Below the pieces are notes generated by a model. That model was not told where the DNA came from and searched no databases. It saw only the letters and a program-made list of their open reading frames with translations. DNA of 64,000 nt from Trebonia sp963771985 (GTDB lineage: Bacteria > Actinomycetota > Actinomycetes > Streptosporangiales > Streptosporangiaceae), in assembly GCA_963771985.1 (NCBI GenBank), contig CAVYVO010000010.1, positions 310,001 through 374,000 of the forward strand, written 5' to 3'. Shown piece after piece: positions 25,376 through 35,200 of this stretch; position 1 is the stretch's first letter; every line of letters begins with the position of its first letter. The translations under genes were made by a program, and so were the position numbers.

Positions 25376-25396
25376 CGGACTACCGACGGTAGTCCG
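25376..25396. promoter_or_regulatory. 21-bp palindrome upstream of the DUF6236 gene
   Basis: CGGACTACCG-A-CGGTAGTCCG is a perfect 10-1-10 dyad with a one-base centre, too tight for a hairpin loop and so more like a protein-binding site. It ends 45 bp before the start of the 25442 gene. Confidence 0.55.
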
Positions 25397-25441
25397 GAAT
25401 TAGCGTATCGCCAACTTAATTGCAGTGCAGAAAGACAAAGA

Positions 25442-26845
25442 ATGGAACAACCAGCCCGTCTGTCCAGAATTGGCCTCTATTATCCTTACATTCATTTTCG
25501 TGATGAGCGCTGGCTCAAGACTGCCGCCCTTTATTGGCCGCGCATAGCAAGAATCGTAGACGACGATTATCCAATTCATGACTCGGAACTCGTCAAGCGG
25601 CTCATCGGTGAACTAGACTTTATCGTAAACGTTCAGCCATCTAGTGCTCGGGACTCTCTGGCCGAGCCATTCGCTAAGCTCATTAGCCCTTCATGGCCAG
25701 ATCGCTGGCGAATAGCAGCAGATGCGTCTTGGGAACCCGACCAGTCTATGCCAATGGAGGGGACGCGTCCCAGAAGCATACATTCGACTATCTATCCGAT
25801 AGATGTCGTGTACTGGGCTACCCCCGCTGAATATCGGTCGCCACTACCTGGTAGGCACATACGTCGGGCGTCCCCGCCCGTTTCCGGTATACACATAAGC
25901 GAAATATCTCCGCGACTTTATGACCGCCTCATTCATGAAGGATTTGCTCGTAGGGTCGGTGAAGACTGGATAGGAGTACACCCGGAGTTGGCATGGTTGT
26001 ACAAGTGTCACCTGACTGCGGACATAGCCTCCAGCAATAAACTTGCGCCGACTACAGATCAGCTTGAGGCCCATGCGTTTATGTCGGGTCCTTCACTACC
26101 AGCTGGATTCGCAAATACAAGTGAAGCCCAACCAAAGGCCATCGCGGCCCAGTCTGTCGAGACAACATTCGGACTACTTGCGGTTACCGCCGTAATACCA
26201 ACAGATATAGAGAATATCCCTATCGCTAAGATAATTGAGATGCGCAGGCGTTTCAATGCAGAGTTTGATCGGTGGCGACAGTATTCCGACCACCTAAGCG
26301 CCGAATTGGCTGACCAACTGGGTGACATCGAGTCCCCCGCCGTCTTGTCTGCCTACTTGCAGGACGCGGTGAAACGATACTCTCTCCAGCCCGTTGTGGA
26401 CCTTCGCCGAAGTCTTGACTCCTTGGGGCTAGACTCGATGCTCCAGACGGTGAATACGAAATTCGAAGTACCAGCTAGTCTTACAGCGCTCGGTCTGCTA
26501 GCGCAGCCACAACTAGCTGCTGCGGCCGGTATTGCCGCTGGAGCGGTCGCCATTCGACAGGCTGGCCGCAAGAAGGCCGTAGCAGCTCAAATGACACCAG
26601 CAGCATATTTGCTAAATATCCAGGAAACCCTCGAACGCGAAATCCTGGCTGCAGAGAATCATTCTAACCATGCGCCACATTGCAGGCCTGCGCTGATGCT
26701 GGGGTGCCGGCGTCCTGGCTGGCGGCTACGGTGCGTGGCCGGAGCTGGCGGGGCAGGTCCTGCAGCAATCGGAGGCCGTCAGCGGTCATGGTCAGGCCGC
26801 GCCAGCTACGGGAGGCGCGGTCTAGGACGGCCCACACAAGGGTGA
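25442..26845 (+). CDS. DUF6236-family protein with a replaced C-terminus
   Basis: The N-terminus (RIGLYYPYIHFRDERWLKT, then LYWPRIARIV) is the mark of DUF6236 proteins of actinomycetes, whose function I do not know. The rest is helical, with an Ala-rich hydrophobic stretch near residues 355-385 (GLLAQPQLAAAAGIAAG). AT content is higher than in the flanking genes, consistent with recent transfer. The last ~60 codons, after about 26,660 (NHAPHCRPA onward), are low-complexity and overlap an IS256-like remnant on the other strand, so the native end was probably lost or lies near LEREILAAEN. The start has only a weak AAAGA upstream. Confidence 0.7.
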   Translation: MEQPARLSRIGLYYPYIHFRDERWLKTAALYWPRIARIVDDDYPIHDSELVKRLIGELDFIVNVQPSSARDSLAEPFAKLISPSWPDRWRIAADASWEPDQSMPMEGTRPRSIHSTIYPIDVVYWATPAEYRSPLPGRHIRRASPPVSGIHISEISPRLYDRLIHEGFARRVGEDWIGVHPELAWLYKCHLTADIASSNKLAPTTDQLEAHAFMSGPSLPAGFANTSEAQPKAIAAQSVETTFGLLAVTAVIPTDIENIPIAKIIEMRRRFNAEFDRWRQYSDHLSAELADQLGDIESPAVLSAYLQDAVKRYSLQPVVDLRRSLDSLGLDSMLQTVNTKFEVPASLTALGLLAQPQLAAAAGIAAGAVAIRQAGRKKAVAAQMTPAAYLLNIQETLEREILAAENHSNHAPHCRPALMLGCRRPGWRLRCVAGAGGAGPAAIGGRQRSWSGRASYGRRGLGRPTQG

Positions 26846-26984
26846 GGCAGCTGGTCTCGCCAGGCAGCCTGGTGCATGGGCAGAGTAATCGCAAGCCCGA
26901 CTCCCCGCCTCCGAAGCGGAAGGTCAGACGGTCTGGACCTCCCTCTCCTGCTAACACTGTGCTGACAACGGGTTGTGGAAACAT
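26664..26984 (-). pseudogene. C-terminal remnant of an IS256-like transposase
   Basis: The segment CLTLVWAVLDRASRSWRGLT and then ADGLRLLQDL resembles the extreme C-terminus of actinomycete IS256 transposases. No catalytic part is present. It covers the junction where the DUF6236 gene loses its normal end. Confidence 0.4.
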
Positions 26985-27196
26985 GGCGACGAGCGTGGAC
27001 GCCGCAAGCGGCCACCAGGGCGTATAACCCGCTCAGGTGACCCGCGGCGGACCCACGTGGACCGGCAAAGCCTCCTGTAAATAGGAAGTTCGTAGCGCGA
27101 CGCCAGTCGTCGAGCCTTGGTGCCCTCTCTTATCTCAAGTCGGCCGCTGGTTCGGTGCTCACACTGCAGCACAGGAGTGGGGACCCATCCGCTCGG
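26846..27196. other. non-coding stretch downstream of the DUF6236 gene
   Basis: Apart from the start of the IS256-like remnant, no supported gene or strong structure was seen. Confidence 0.4.
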
Positions 27197-27715
27197 TTAG
27201 TCCCGGAAGCGCCGCTCATCATCAGCGGTGACGAGGATGCGGCGGACTCCGGCGTCCATCAGAGCGCGTGCCCGGTGCCGACCCTCCTGATACGTCCAGC
27301 GTCGTTTTCCTGGTGACCTCCCGATTTGGATGCCGCAGTCCTCTGACAGCAGCAGCATCGCCGTCATCTGCTCGGCCTCGGTAAGCCCGGCGTCCCGCAC
27401 CAACTGGAACATGAGCTCGTCTGCTTCCTCGTCTTCGAGGCCGCGGCGGCTGATCTGTCGGTAGGCCGTGATCACAGCGGCGGCGATCGCGTGGAAATCC
27501 TGCCTGTGGTAATGGCAGCAGTCCTCGACACCACGACGCGGGAAGACCTGGCGGAGCAGACGCTGGCGCCGGGTGATGGGCGGCATCATGCAGCCGTCCC
27601 GCCAGCGCTGATCCTCGGCGAAGGGAGGGTAAATCTGGGGAAGGCGCATCACCCAGATAACTTTGCGACTGTTCATCAGAGCGAGCGAACGACGAAACAA
27701 CACGAACCCGATCAT
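27197..27715 (-). CDS. hypothetical protein, up to 172 aa
   Basis: Not recognised. The C-terminal half has EDEEADELMFQLVRDAGLT and a WTYQEGRHRARALMDAGVRR block, the latter recalling short GxHR motifs in small accessory proteins. The N-terminal ~40 residues have uncertain start choice (ATG at 27715, 27673 or near 27592). No membrane segment. It is isolated between the IS256-like remnant and IS701. It may be a truncated gene. Confidence 0.45.
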   Translation of the reverse strand: MIGFVLFRRSLALMNSRKVIWVMRLPQIYPPFAEDQRWRDGCMMPPITRRQRLLRQVFPRRGVEDCCHYHRQDFHAIAAAVITAYRQISRRGLEDEEADELMFQLVRDAGLTEAEQMTAMLLLSEDCGIQIGRSPGKRRWTYQEGRHRARALMDAGVRRILVTADDERRFRD

Positions 27716-28015
27716 CCAGGGAGATAACGCGAAGTGTCAAGATGTACGCGTACGGTGACGGCCTTTCGCATAGCGCGCCGGTTCTAGCGTGGCAGGACGG
27801 GAGCGTGCCCGCTGCGTGCCCGATCGGGCGCGTTCTGCCGGTACTGAGCGGGTACTCAGGGGCAACCGGACACGGCAATTGACCTGCAACATGCTGGTCA
27901 GCGGAGGCATGACAATCCAGTTCCCAAGCTGACACTCGTGAACCAGCGGTGGAGTACAACAACCAGCGCTCGCGACCGCAGTCGTGGCCACCCATGAGCG
28001 AACGGCGCGAGCTAG

Positions 28016-29516
28016 TACGGCAGCCGCACTTGAGGGTCTGACCTGCGGGGTTGCAGGGCGGGCATAAAGGGGCAGCCGCCTGTCGATTGTGTTTGTGCTG
28101 ACAACAGAATCGAAGGCGGCTGCTGCCGTCAGGATAGGCGCCGCGCTGGCGATTCAGAAACGGGGCGAGCTGTCGGGGCTGCTGCGGCCGTGCTTTGCGC
28201 GGACGCAGGTGTGGCTGCAGGCGGGCAAGTACGTGGCTGCGCTGATGAGCGACCTGCCGGAGCGCAACGGGTGGAGCATCGCCCGGCATTGCGGGGACCG
28301 GACGCCGGATAAGACGCAGCGGCTGCTGAATCATGCCAGCTGGGACACGCTGGCGGCGATGAGCGCGGTGCGCCGGTTCGCGGCGGCGGGCCTGGACGGG
28401 GCCGCGCGGCGGAACCGCCGGGCGGGCGGGATGCGGGTCGGGGCGCTGGACGAGACGGGCCAGGAAAAGCAGGGCAGTGCCACGGCCGGCGTCAAGCGCC
28501 AGTACCTGGGGTGCGCGGGCCGGGTCGCCAACGGCATCAACACCGTCCACCTGTCCTACGTGCGGCAGGGCACCGGGCACGCGCTGATCGGCGCCCGGCA
28601 GTGGATCCCCCGCGAGCAGGTCAGCGACCCCGTGACGTCCCTGGTCACGGGGCTGCCGCCGGGCCTGCCGTTCCGCACCAAAGGCCAGCTGGCCATGAGC
28701 ATCTGCGCAGACGCGTACGCTGACGGGCTGGCGTTCGATTTCGTCTGCGGGGACGAGGTCTACGGTGCCAGCACCCAGCTGCGGGACTTCCTCGAGGCCA
28801 GGGGCCAGGCCTACGTGCTGCGGGTCGCCTCCAGCTTCATGATCACGCTCGCCGCCGGCACGAGGCTCACCTGCGCCCAGGCGGTCAAACGCCTGCTGAA
28901 AGACAAGCGGCGGTGGGAGGTCCGCTCCGCCGGCAAAGGCTCCAAGGGCCAGCGGTGGTATGCCTGGGCATGGATCGCCACCACGTCGCCCCGGCACTGC
29001 CTGCTCGTCCGCCGGCACCTGAAGACCGGCGAGCTGGCCTTTCACTACTGCTACGTCCCCGAGGGCCAGCTGCTGACCAAGACAAGGCTGATCCGGGCCG
29101 CCGGACTGAGATGGCCGGCTGAGGAGAGTTTCGAACTCGGAAAGGACTGCTTCGGGCTGGACCAGTGCCAGGCGCGGCTCTACACCGCGATCCTGCGCCA
29201 CATCGTGCTGGTCATGGCCGCTCTCGCGGTCTGCGCCGTCACCGCCGCCATGCTCCGCACCCGCACCGATACCCAGGTCCCTCCACCGGATGCCCCTGGC
29301 CAGGTGCCCCCGGCAGACCCTGGCCTTATCCCGCTCACCATCCCCGAGATCAAGCGCATCACAGCCGCGCTCACCACCCGCCCGCTGCCCGCGCCGCTCA
29401 TCATCCACTGGGACGCATGGACCCGCCGCCACCAGGCCCGCGCACGCTGGTTCCATCAGCGCGCACGCCTGAAACGGGACTACGTCCTGGTCAGCTAGCA
29501 AAGTGCGGCTGCCGTA
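28016..29516 (+). mobile_element. IS701-family element, 1501 bp
   Basis: TACGGCAGCCGCACTT at 28016-28031 is repeated inverted at 29501-29516. CTAG flanks both sides (28012-28015 and 29517-29520), the four-base target duplication expected of IS701. The transposase is intact, so the copy is probably recent. Confidence 0.93.
28089..29498 (+). CDS. IS701-family transposase
   Basis: A 469-residue DDE transposase. The acidic residues are seen in GALDETGQEKQG, VCGDEVYG and AEESFELGKDCFGLDQ. The SSFMITLAAGTRLTCAQ region and the DEVYG block follow the IS701 pattern. The start at 28089 is a non-ATG codon (GTG or TTG type); the fold begins directly after it. The C-terminal part (RRHQARARWFHQRARLK) is basic and probably contacts DNA. 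No frameshift is seen, and the gene fills the space between the inverted repeats. Confidence 0.92.
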   Translation: MFVLTTESKAAAAVRIGAALAIQKRGELSGLLRPCFARTQVWLQAGKYVAALMSDLPERNGWSIARHCGDRTPDKTQRLLNHASWDTLAAMSAVRRFAAAGLDGAARRNRRAGGMRVGALDETGQEKQGSATAGVKRQYLGCAGRVANGINTVHLSYVRQGTGHALIGARQWIPREQVSDPVTSLVTGLPPGLPFRTKGQLAMSICADAYADGLAFDFVCGDEVYGASTQLRDFLEARGQAYVLRVASSFMITLAAGTRLTCAQAVKRLLKDKRRWEVRSAGKGSKGQRWYAWAWIATTSPRHCLLVRRHLKTGELAFHYCYVPEGQLLTKTRLIRAAGLRWPAEESFELGKDCFGLDQCQARLYTAILRHIVLVMAALAVCAVTAAMLRTRTDTQVPPPDAPGQVPPADPGLIPLTIPEIKRITAALTTRPLPAPLIIHWDAWTRRHQARARWFHQRARLKRDYVLVS

Positions 29517-29568
29517 CTAGGCAGAACGACGATGGGCCCGCGCCGTGCCGATAGTTCGCGTCCAAGGG

Positions 29569-31932
29569 TCACACGTTCGGGCGAATTCCTTCTTCCACTA
29601 TCTCCAGGAAGGAGCAAAATGCTGGATGGATCCGATACCGATTCAGGCCACCATGGGCATTAGCAGCGTTGCGGGCGAGCACAGCGGTCACTCTGGCTTT
29701 GGGGCCTTCTGATTCATAACTAAACTGCCCTTCTCCGACCTCCCGGCCAATAAACTGCAGGGCGATCAGGTGGTCGGTGACATCTGCTTTCATATCCGGG
29801 GAAATGCCAGCCCGCGCGAGGGCGGATTCGATATCGTGCTCTGTGATCACCGCAGACGACCCGACAAATTCGTAAAGCAATTCCTCAAGCTTATTTGTAG
29901 TAATGCTGTTAGCTACCAGCGCTGCTTCGAACGCAAACCTTGAATAACTTCCCTCAGCCTTCGCGATATCCTCAGCGAGGACTTGCTGGTGTCCAGCATT
30001 GACTGCATAAGTCATCGCACTATTGATCAAGAACAACAGGTCGCGAGGTCTAGGCAATATGCGGCCGAAAAGGTACTCGCGTGTGGAAACCCCGTCAACG
30101 GTCGCACATATAAATCTAGTCCACAATTCTCCAGGCTCCGCGCCGCCGCTGGCAATAAACCGCTCATCAATAACCCGGAACAAGAGATTGCGATCATCCC
30201 AGGTAATTGAGACGGCTTTGATCTTATCAGGCTCTCGTGCAACTCGGATCAAGTGTTGGTAGATGTCATCTCGTAGGAATATAGCCAGCGAGAACGTCAA
30301 ATCGTCGTATCCTGTTCCCTTGCGAAACTCGTTAGCCACGCGGCCTACCGTGGTGAGTAGTCCCAAAATTAGCTGTGAGAGATCGTCAAGGTCTGCGTGT
30401 CTATCCCAAGCCTTGTCAAGATTGTCAATCAGAATAGCGACTCGCTCATGATGGGAAAGCGCAGCCTCCAACCTTTCCCGCAAATCTCGCATGAGGACGC
30501 CACCCAGAGCAGCCCCTATATTGTCGCGTGATATGCCGATACCGTTTATTTCTGGCCTAGTCTCTAGAAGCAGCGACTCCACGATTTGCTCCAAACGAAG
30601 AGCGAAATCTTCTCTCACGCTTGGAATGCGTTCGTCAACGAAGTCTCGAAGGTCCGCTAGGGCCCCCCTGGGGCCGATCCCAGACGGACGGGTCTCAGCA
30701 CCCTGGATGAGAGTTCTTGCTAGTTCAGTATAGATGAGAAGCTTCCACATGTTCTCAACCAGATAGTTGCGGCTCTCCTTACCGCGGTATCTGCGCAGTA
30801 CATCAACGAGACCCGTTAGCTCATAGTCAACAGGCTTAATCACACATACCAAATTTCTTCTGTCTTCACCTAGCGTACGTGAGGCTTCTATCATGTTAGC
30901 AGTCTTGCCAACGCCCTTACGGCCCACGAAAAGAACTGATCTACTGGACAGAACGGACTCATACTCGCTGGTCGGAACAAAATATTCGTCAAGTGTATCA
31001 GACTCCTGCTCGGCCACATATTCATAGAAATTTAGTTGTTGAAGAGCCGTCTGCAGTTCTCGCCTCTCGTGCACTGCAGTCGATACGATTCCAGGATTGA
31101 GGTTTGCAAACCATGCGTCGAAGATCTGGCCTAGCTGTTTACTAGACACGTGTATCTGAAGAATATCTTGATAATCAAAAGGCGACTGATACTCCTCTTC
31201 GGCAACCATAAGGAGTTGCTTGCCGAGACCATATGCGATCCCCGCTATGAGAGCGGCCCGCGCATTGTGTAGAGCCGCATTACTTCGCCGAGGCGCCGAA
31301 AAATGAATAACGACGGCGCTAGCGGCCCAAACATTAGGCAAGTACCACGATATTGGCGCGGGACCGATTTCTGAAGTGTCTGCCGGATTGATATGCCAGT
31401 TTTTGCGAGCGGCTGCATCCAGGCGGCGCGTCAATGTTCGGCTCGCATCGGTGGCATGATTTAGTGGCATATAAAATATTGTTCGGGCATGTTGTATAGG
31501 GAGTGTGGGATGGGCTAGATCATCCCAAAGGGGATGAAGTTCCGAGAGGCCGCCAAGTATCCGGCTCTGGATATCCCCAGAATGCGTATAACCTACATAC
31601 CCAACACTACCTAGAAGGCCGAATTGATTCCATTTGCGATGAGCTTCAGTGTCAGTGGTGTCGAGGAGGATCCAAACTGCCTTTTGCTTAGCGATAGCAT
31701 AACCCAGCTCGAACAGAACATTAGGATTAATTGATCCCAACTCGCAGCAGACAAGATCCGCATTGTCGATCGCATCCGTAATTTGCCCTAGGACTAGACG
31801 GCCTGCTACGACGAGGCCTTGCCACGTGGTGGCAGAGACGGTAGGCCGGGTGCCCAGATGGGTGGCAGCGAGTGCGATCGTCTCTGCCGTGGCCTCAGGC
31901 TCGGCAGGGTAAGCGAAGAAGATGTTAACCAT
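29569..31932 (-). CDS. double deoxyribosyltransferase-like / P-loop ATPase fusion (Sll1717-type)
   Basis: 787 residues. Residues 1-140 resemble a nucleoside 2-deoxyribosyltransferase/TIR-like fold (MVNIFFAYPAEPEA, ADLVCCELG, NPNVLFELGYAIA with candidate Glu75). Residues ~150-280 look like a second, diverged copy (SAVVIHFSAP, ARAALIAGIAYGLGKQ). Residues ~318-600 are a P-loop ATPase of the Sll1717 type (YFVPTSEYES, VGRKGVGKT at 336-344, Walker B ILIDNLDKAWD), and the C-terminus is winged-helix-like. The start at 31932 was chosen over a TTG at 31956 because GGGAG precedes it. Predicted role: an ATPase-gated nucleotide- or NAD-degrading effector in defence; this is inference. AT-rich codon use marks it as imported. 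Confidence 0.75.
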   Translation of the reverse strand: MVNIFFAYPAEPEATAETIALAATHLGTRPTVSATTWQGLVVAGRLVLGQITDAIDNADLVCCELGSINPNVLFELGYAIAKQKAVWILLDTTDTEAHRKWNQFGLLGSVGYVGYTHSGDIQSRILGGLSELHPLWDDLAHPTLPIQHARTIFYMPLNHATDASRTLTRRLDAAARKNWHINPADTSEIGPAPISWYLPNVWAASAVVIHFSAPRRSNAALHNARAALIAGIAYGLGKQLLMVAEEEYQSPFDYQDILQIHVSSKQLGQIFDAWFANLNPGIVSTAVHERRELQTALQQLNFYEYVAEQESDTLDEYFVPTSEYESVLSSRSVLFVGRKGVGKTANMIEASRTLGEDRRNLVCVIKPVDYELTGLVDVLRRYRGKESRNYLVENMWKLLIYTELARTLIQGAETRPSGIGPRGALADLRDFVDERIPSVREDFALRLEQIVESLLLETRPEINGIGISRDNIGAALGGVLMRDLRERLEAALSHHERVAILIDNLDKAWDRHADLDDLSQLILGLLTTVGRVANEFRKGTGYDDLTFSLAIFLRDDIYQHLIRVAREPDKIKAVSITWDDRNLLFRVIDERFIASGGAEPGELWTRFICATVDGVSTREYLFGRILPRPRDLLFLINSAMTYAVNAGHQQVLAEDIAKAEGSYSRFAFEAALVANSITTNKLEELLYEFVGSSAVITEHDIESALARAGISPDMKADVTDHLIALQFIGREVGEGQFSYESEGPKARVTAVLARNAANAHGGLNRYRIHPAFCSFLEIVEEGIRPNV

Positions 31933-32286
31933 CACACTCCCGTCTGTGTGGCACAAGCGTAGTCCGAGTCATCCTGTCTAGGTGAGATCAAAGTCATCCT
32001 GCCTAGGTCAGATCAAGAGGTCCCAAACATGGAAGCCGGAAGTGCCAGCGCAGTGTTGGAGCGCTCGGTGGACCACCATGAGGGCACAGGCCGGGCACAT
32101 GACCGCCAGAAACCGCGTGAACCAGCGAGAAGGGTTGAGAACTGAAGTGCTAGCTTAGCGACATCTTTCGAAAAGACAGCGGGTCGCAGAACTGGCAAGT
32201 CCAGTTCACCAGCTACCGCTGAGGATCGGCACGCGCTCGGATACGCCGTGCGCCCCAACGCCAGGCCCGGTGGCGGGGACCGCGGG
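31933..32286. other. non-coding region holding repeat R3
   Basis: Promoter region of the ATPase gene followed by repeat R3 at 32078-32225. No supported gene. Confidence 0.5.
32078..32225 (+). repeat. intergenic repeat R3
   Basis: Shares with R1 the doubled GGGCACA, GAGAACTGAAGT, TTTCGAAAAGACAGC, TCGCAGAACTGGCAAG and TCCAGTTCACCAGCTA blocks. It stands at the boundary between cargo and the relaxase gene. Confidence 0.65.
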
Positions 32287-35200
32287 TTAGGTTTGGAGGT
32301 CTGGTTCGTCGTGGTGTGTCTCGGGTTCGGCCTGGGCCTGGTGCCGGGCTTCGCGGGTCGTTCTCGCGGCGTAGTCGCTGCGTGCCTGTCGCAAGGTCTG
32401 TTCGGCGTGGCGGTCGGCGAGCTGGGTTTTGAGCTGGTTGAGTGCGGCAGCCAGGTCGCCGTTGTTCCGGGCCGGACTGGCACCGGTGCCGACGGTGGGT
32501 GCGGCCAGGAGCGGTTCGGGTGCGGTGTCGGCCTGGGGCTCGGGGTCCTGATGCCGGGTGCCGTAGAGTGCGATTTCGGCGTCGGTGACGGGGCAGGCGC
32601 GGGCTGAGGCTTCACGGCGCGCGGCTTTGCCGGCCTGGACGGCGGCGGTCTGTTCGGCCTTGATCCGCGCGTGCCATGCCGGGTCGACGTGGGCGGGCTG
32701 GGGGCCTGTTTCGTCCCATTCCAGTACCGGCCTGGTGCCTGCTGCGGGTTCGGGTGCCGGGGCTGGTCGGGGTGGCCATGGCTGGCCTGCTGCGATGGTG
32801 TTTTCGCGTTCGGTGGCGAGGGCGGCTTCGGCGGTCTGGGCGGCGGTTTCGAACTGCTGCCACCATGCGGCGCTGCTGGCCGCTTCTTCCTTGGCGGTGA
32901 GGGTTTCCTCGGCGGCGCGGGCGTCGGGCTGGCGGGGTTCGGGGGCGGCGGGGATGCCGCGGCGGCCGAGTTCGGCGCGCGCGGCTTGGGCGGCTTGCCG
33001 CTGGGGCTGGTGGTCGCGTTCCCACCAGGTGCGGGCTTGCTGGGCGGGGGTGAGCGCGTCGGCTTGGGCGGCGTGCTCGGCGGCGGCGGCGCGGGCGTCG
33101 GCGGCGTCCTGGCGGCGGCCTTTGGCCTGGTCGGCTTCGGCTTGCCGTTCGTGCTCGGCGGCGGACGTGCGGTGCGCGCCGATGCGGTCGGCCATGTCGG
33201 GTGGTGCGGCTTCGGCGGCCTGGGCGTAGGCGCGGACGTCGTGCTCGAGCTGGGCGCGGCTGGCGGCGCGGATGTGGTGTTCTTCGGCGCTGAGGCCGAG
33301 GGCGCGGGCGGCGTGGTCCCAGGCGGCTGCTTGTTCCGGGTCGTGCCCGGGGCGGGGGCCGATCGCGACATTGGGGTCGGTGATGCCGGCGGCTTGCCGG
33401 GCGAACCCGGCGTGTCCGGCGCGGTGGATCCAGTCCTCTCGCAGCGGGCCGGGCCGGTCCGGGGGGACGCCGAGCCGGTCGAGTATCCACGGCTGGGGGC
33501 GGTCGGCGATCTGTTCGCCGATGACGCGGGTGCGTTCGTTCATGGCCTGTGCGGTGTCGTGGGCGGGGCCGTCGGTGCGGGCTTCGGGGAGCTGCGTAGC
33601 CCAGTTGAGCGGCGGGGGCCGCTGCGGGAGGTTGAGGTGCTGGAGGCGGCCGTGGAGGACGGCGGCGACGGAGCGGGCTCCGATCATCGGTCCTTGGGTG
33701 ATCGCGGCGACGATTGCGGTGGTGTCGTGTCCGGCGAGCTGGGCTTCGCGGATGGCGTGGTGGAGGGCGGGCCGGGCCGGGTCGGCGGCGTACCGGTCGT
33801 AGTCGGCGCGGGTGAGGGCGGCGGCGAACGCGGTGTCGAGGTCGGCGGCGCGCTGGGCGGCGGTGATCTGCTGGTAGAGGTAGATCAGCCGGGCGGGGTG
33901 GTCGGCAGCATCCAGCGCGGCGTCCATCTCGGCGGTGGCGGCGTGGTCGCTGGCGGGGGTCGCGAGCGCCTGGCCGAGGACGGCTTCGGGGATGGCCTGG
34001 TGGTCGCTGCCGGGCTGGCCGGTGACGACGTGCAGCCGGTTCTCATGCCGTCCCCGGGTGGCGGCGACGTAGAGGGTTTCCCGGTTCATGCCCCCGGTGA
34101 CCAGGGCGTGGGCAGTGTCGGCGGTACGGCCCTGGGCGGCGTAGACGGTGCTGGCGTAGCCGAGGGTGGCGTGCTGCTGGGTGTAGGCGGCGGGGATGGT
34201 GAACGGCTCGGACCAGGTGCTGTCGGGCTGGCGGCGGCGCACCTCGGCCTGCCGGGTTTCGCCGGTTCCGTAGATCCTGGTGACCTGGAGGATGTCGCGG
34301 TTGGCTAGCCATTGCCCGTCGGCGGTGATCAGGTGGTCGTTGAGCCGGGCCTGGATCCAGTCGCCGATCTGGGCGATGTTGCCGTCGGCGAGCTGGATCC
34401 GCTCGGGTCCCGGGTTGCTCCACCCGTCGGCCTGGCGGGTCCTGGCCAGGTGTCCGGCGGCTTGCCGGTTGAGTTCGGTGACCTCGGCTTCGGTTGCCGC
34501 GATCATCAGCGCGTCCCGCCCGGCACGGATGTCGGCGGCCCAGTCGAGCACCATGTTCCGCATCGCCTGGTCTTCGGTGGCGGGGAAGATGCGGCCCTGT
34601 GCCTGGTAGTCGGCGATGACGCCGGTGTCCCCGCCGCGCAGGGCGAGGGAGGCGTCCTTTTCCCACTCGTTCGCGAACCGGTGGACCTCGTGCAGTTCGG
34701 TCGCGCCGTGCCGGCCGGCCAGGAGAGTGAACATGCCGCCAGCGCCGATCGCGCCGAGCTGGTATTCGTCGCCGACAGCGATGATGCGGGCACTAGTGCG
34801 GGCAGCGGCATCGGCCAGGCGGAGCCAGTCGGCGGTGGCGACCTGGCTGGCCTCGTCCAGCACGATCACGTCCCGCGCGCCGAGCTCTGCGGGGCGGCCG
34901 GGGCGGCCGTCGGGCCGCTTGCCGAGGAACCGGGCCAGGTTCGCCGCGCGCACTTCGGCCCCTGCGGCGTCCATCTCGGCGGCGGCGACGCGGGCGGCGT
35001 TCTCCGACACTGTCACCACGTGCACCGCTCCGCCGGTGGCCTGGGTCCACGCCCTGGCGAACATGCCGACGAGCCGGGTCTTGCCGGTGCCCGCGGCGGC
35101 GCGGACCATGGTCACGGCCTCGTCCGAGGTGAGCAGCGCGGTGAGCGCGGCGGCCTGGTCGCCGCTGAGCTGCCCTGTGCTTTCCGCGTCGCTGGCGGCG

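Larger units (their letters stand above)
25046..25441. other. non-coding region holding repeat R2 and an operator
   Basis: Contains TGACCACCA-N4-TGACCACAACAG at about 25069, repeat R2 at 25130-25275 and the palindrome at 25376-25396. No supported gene. Confidence 0.5.

Noticed and set aside
27222..29501. 759-codon minus-strand frame across the IS701 element
   Set aside because: It crosses an IS boundary and is antisense to the transposase, so it cannot be a native gene.
22962..32225. R1-R3 repeats considered as a CRISPR array
   Set aside because: Copies are kilobases apart, imperfect and separated by genes.
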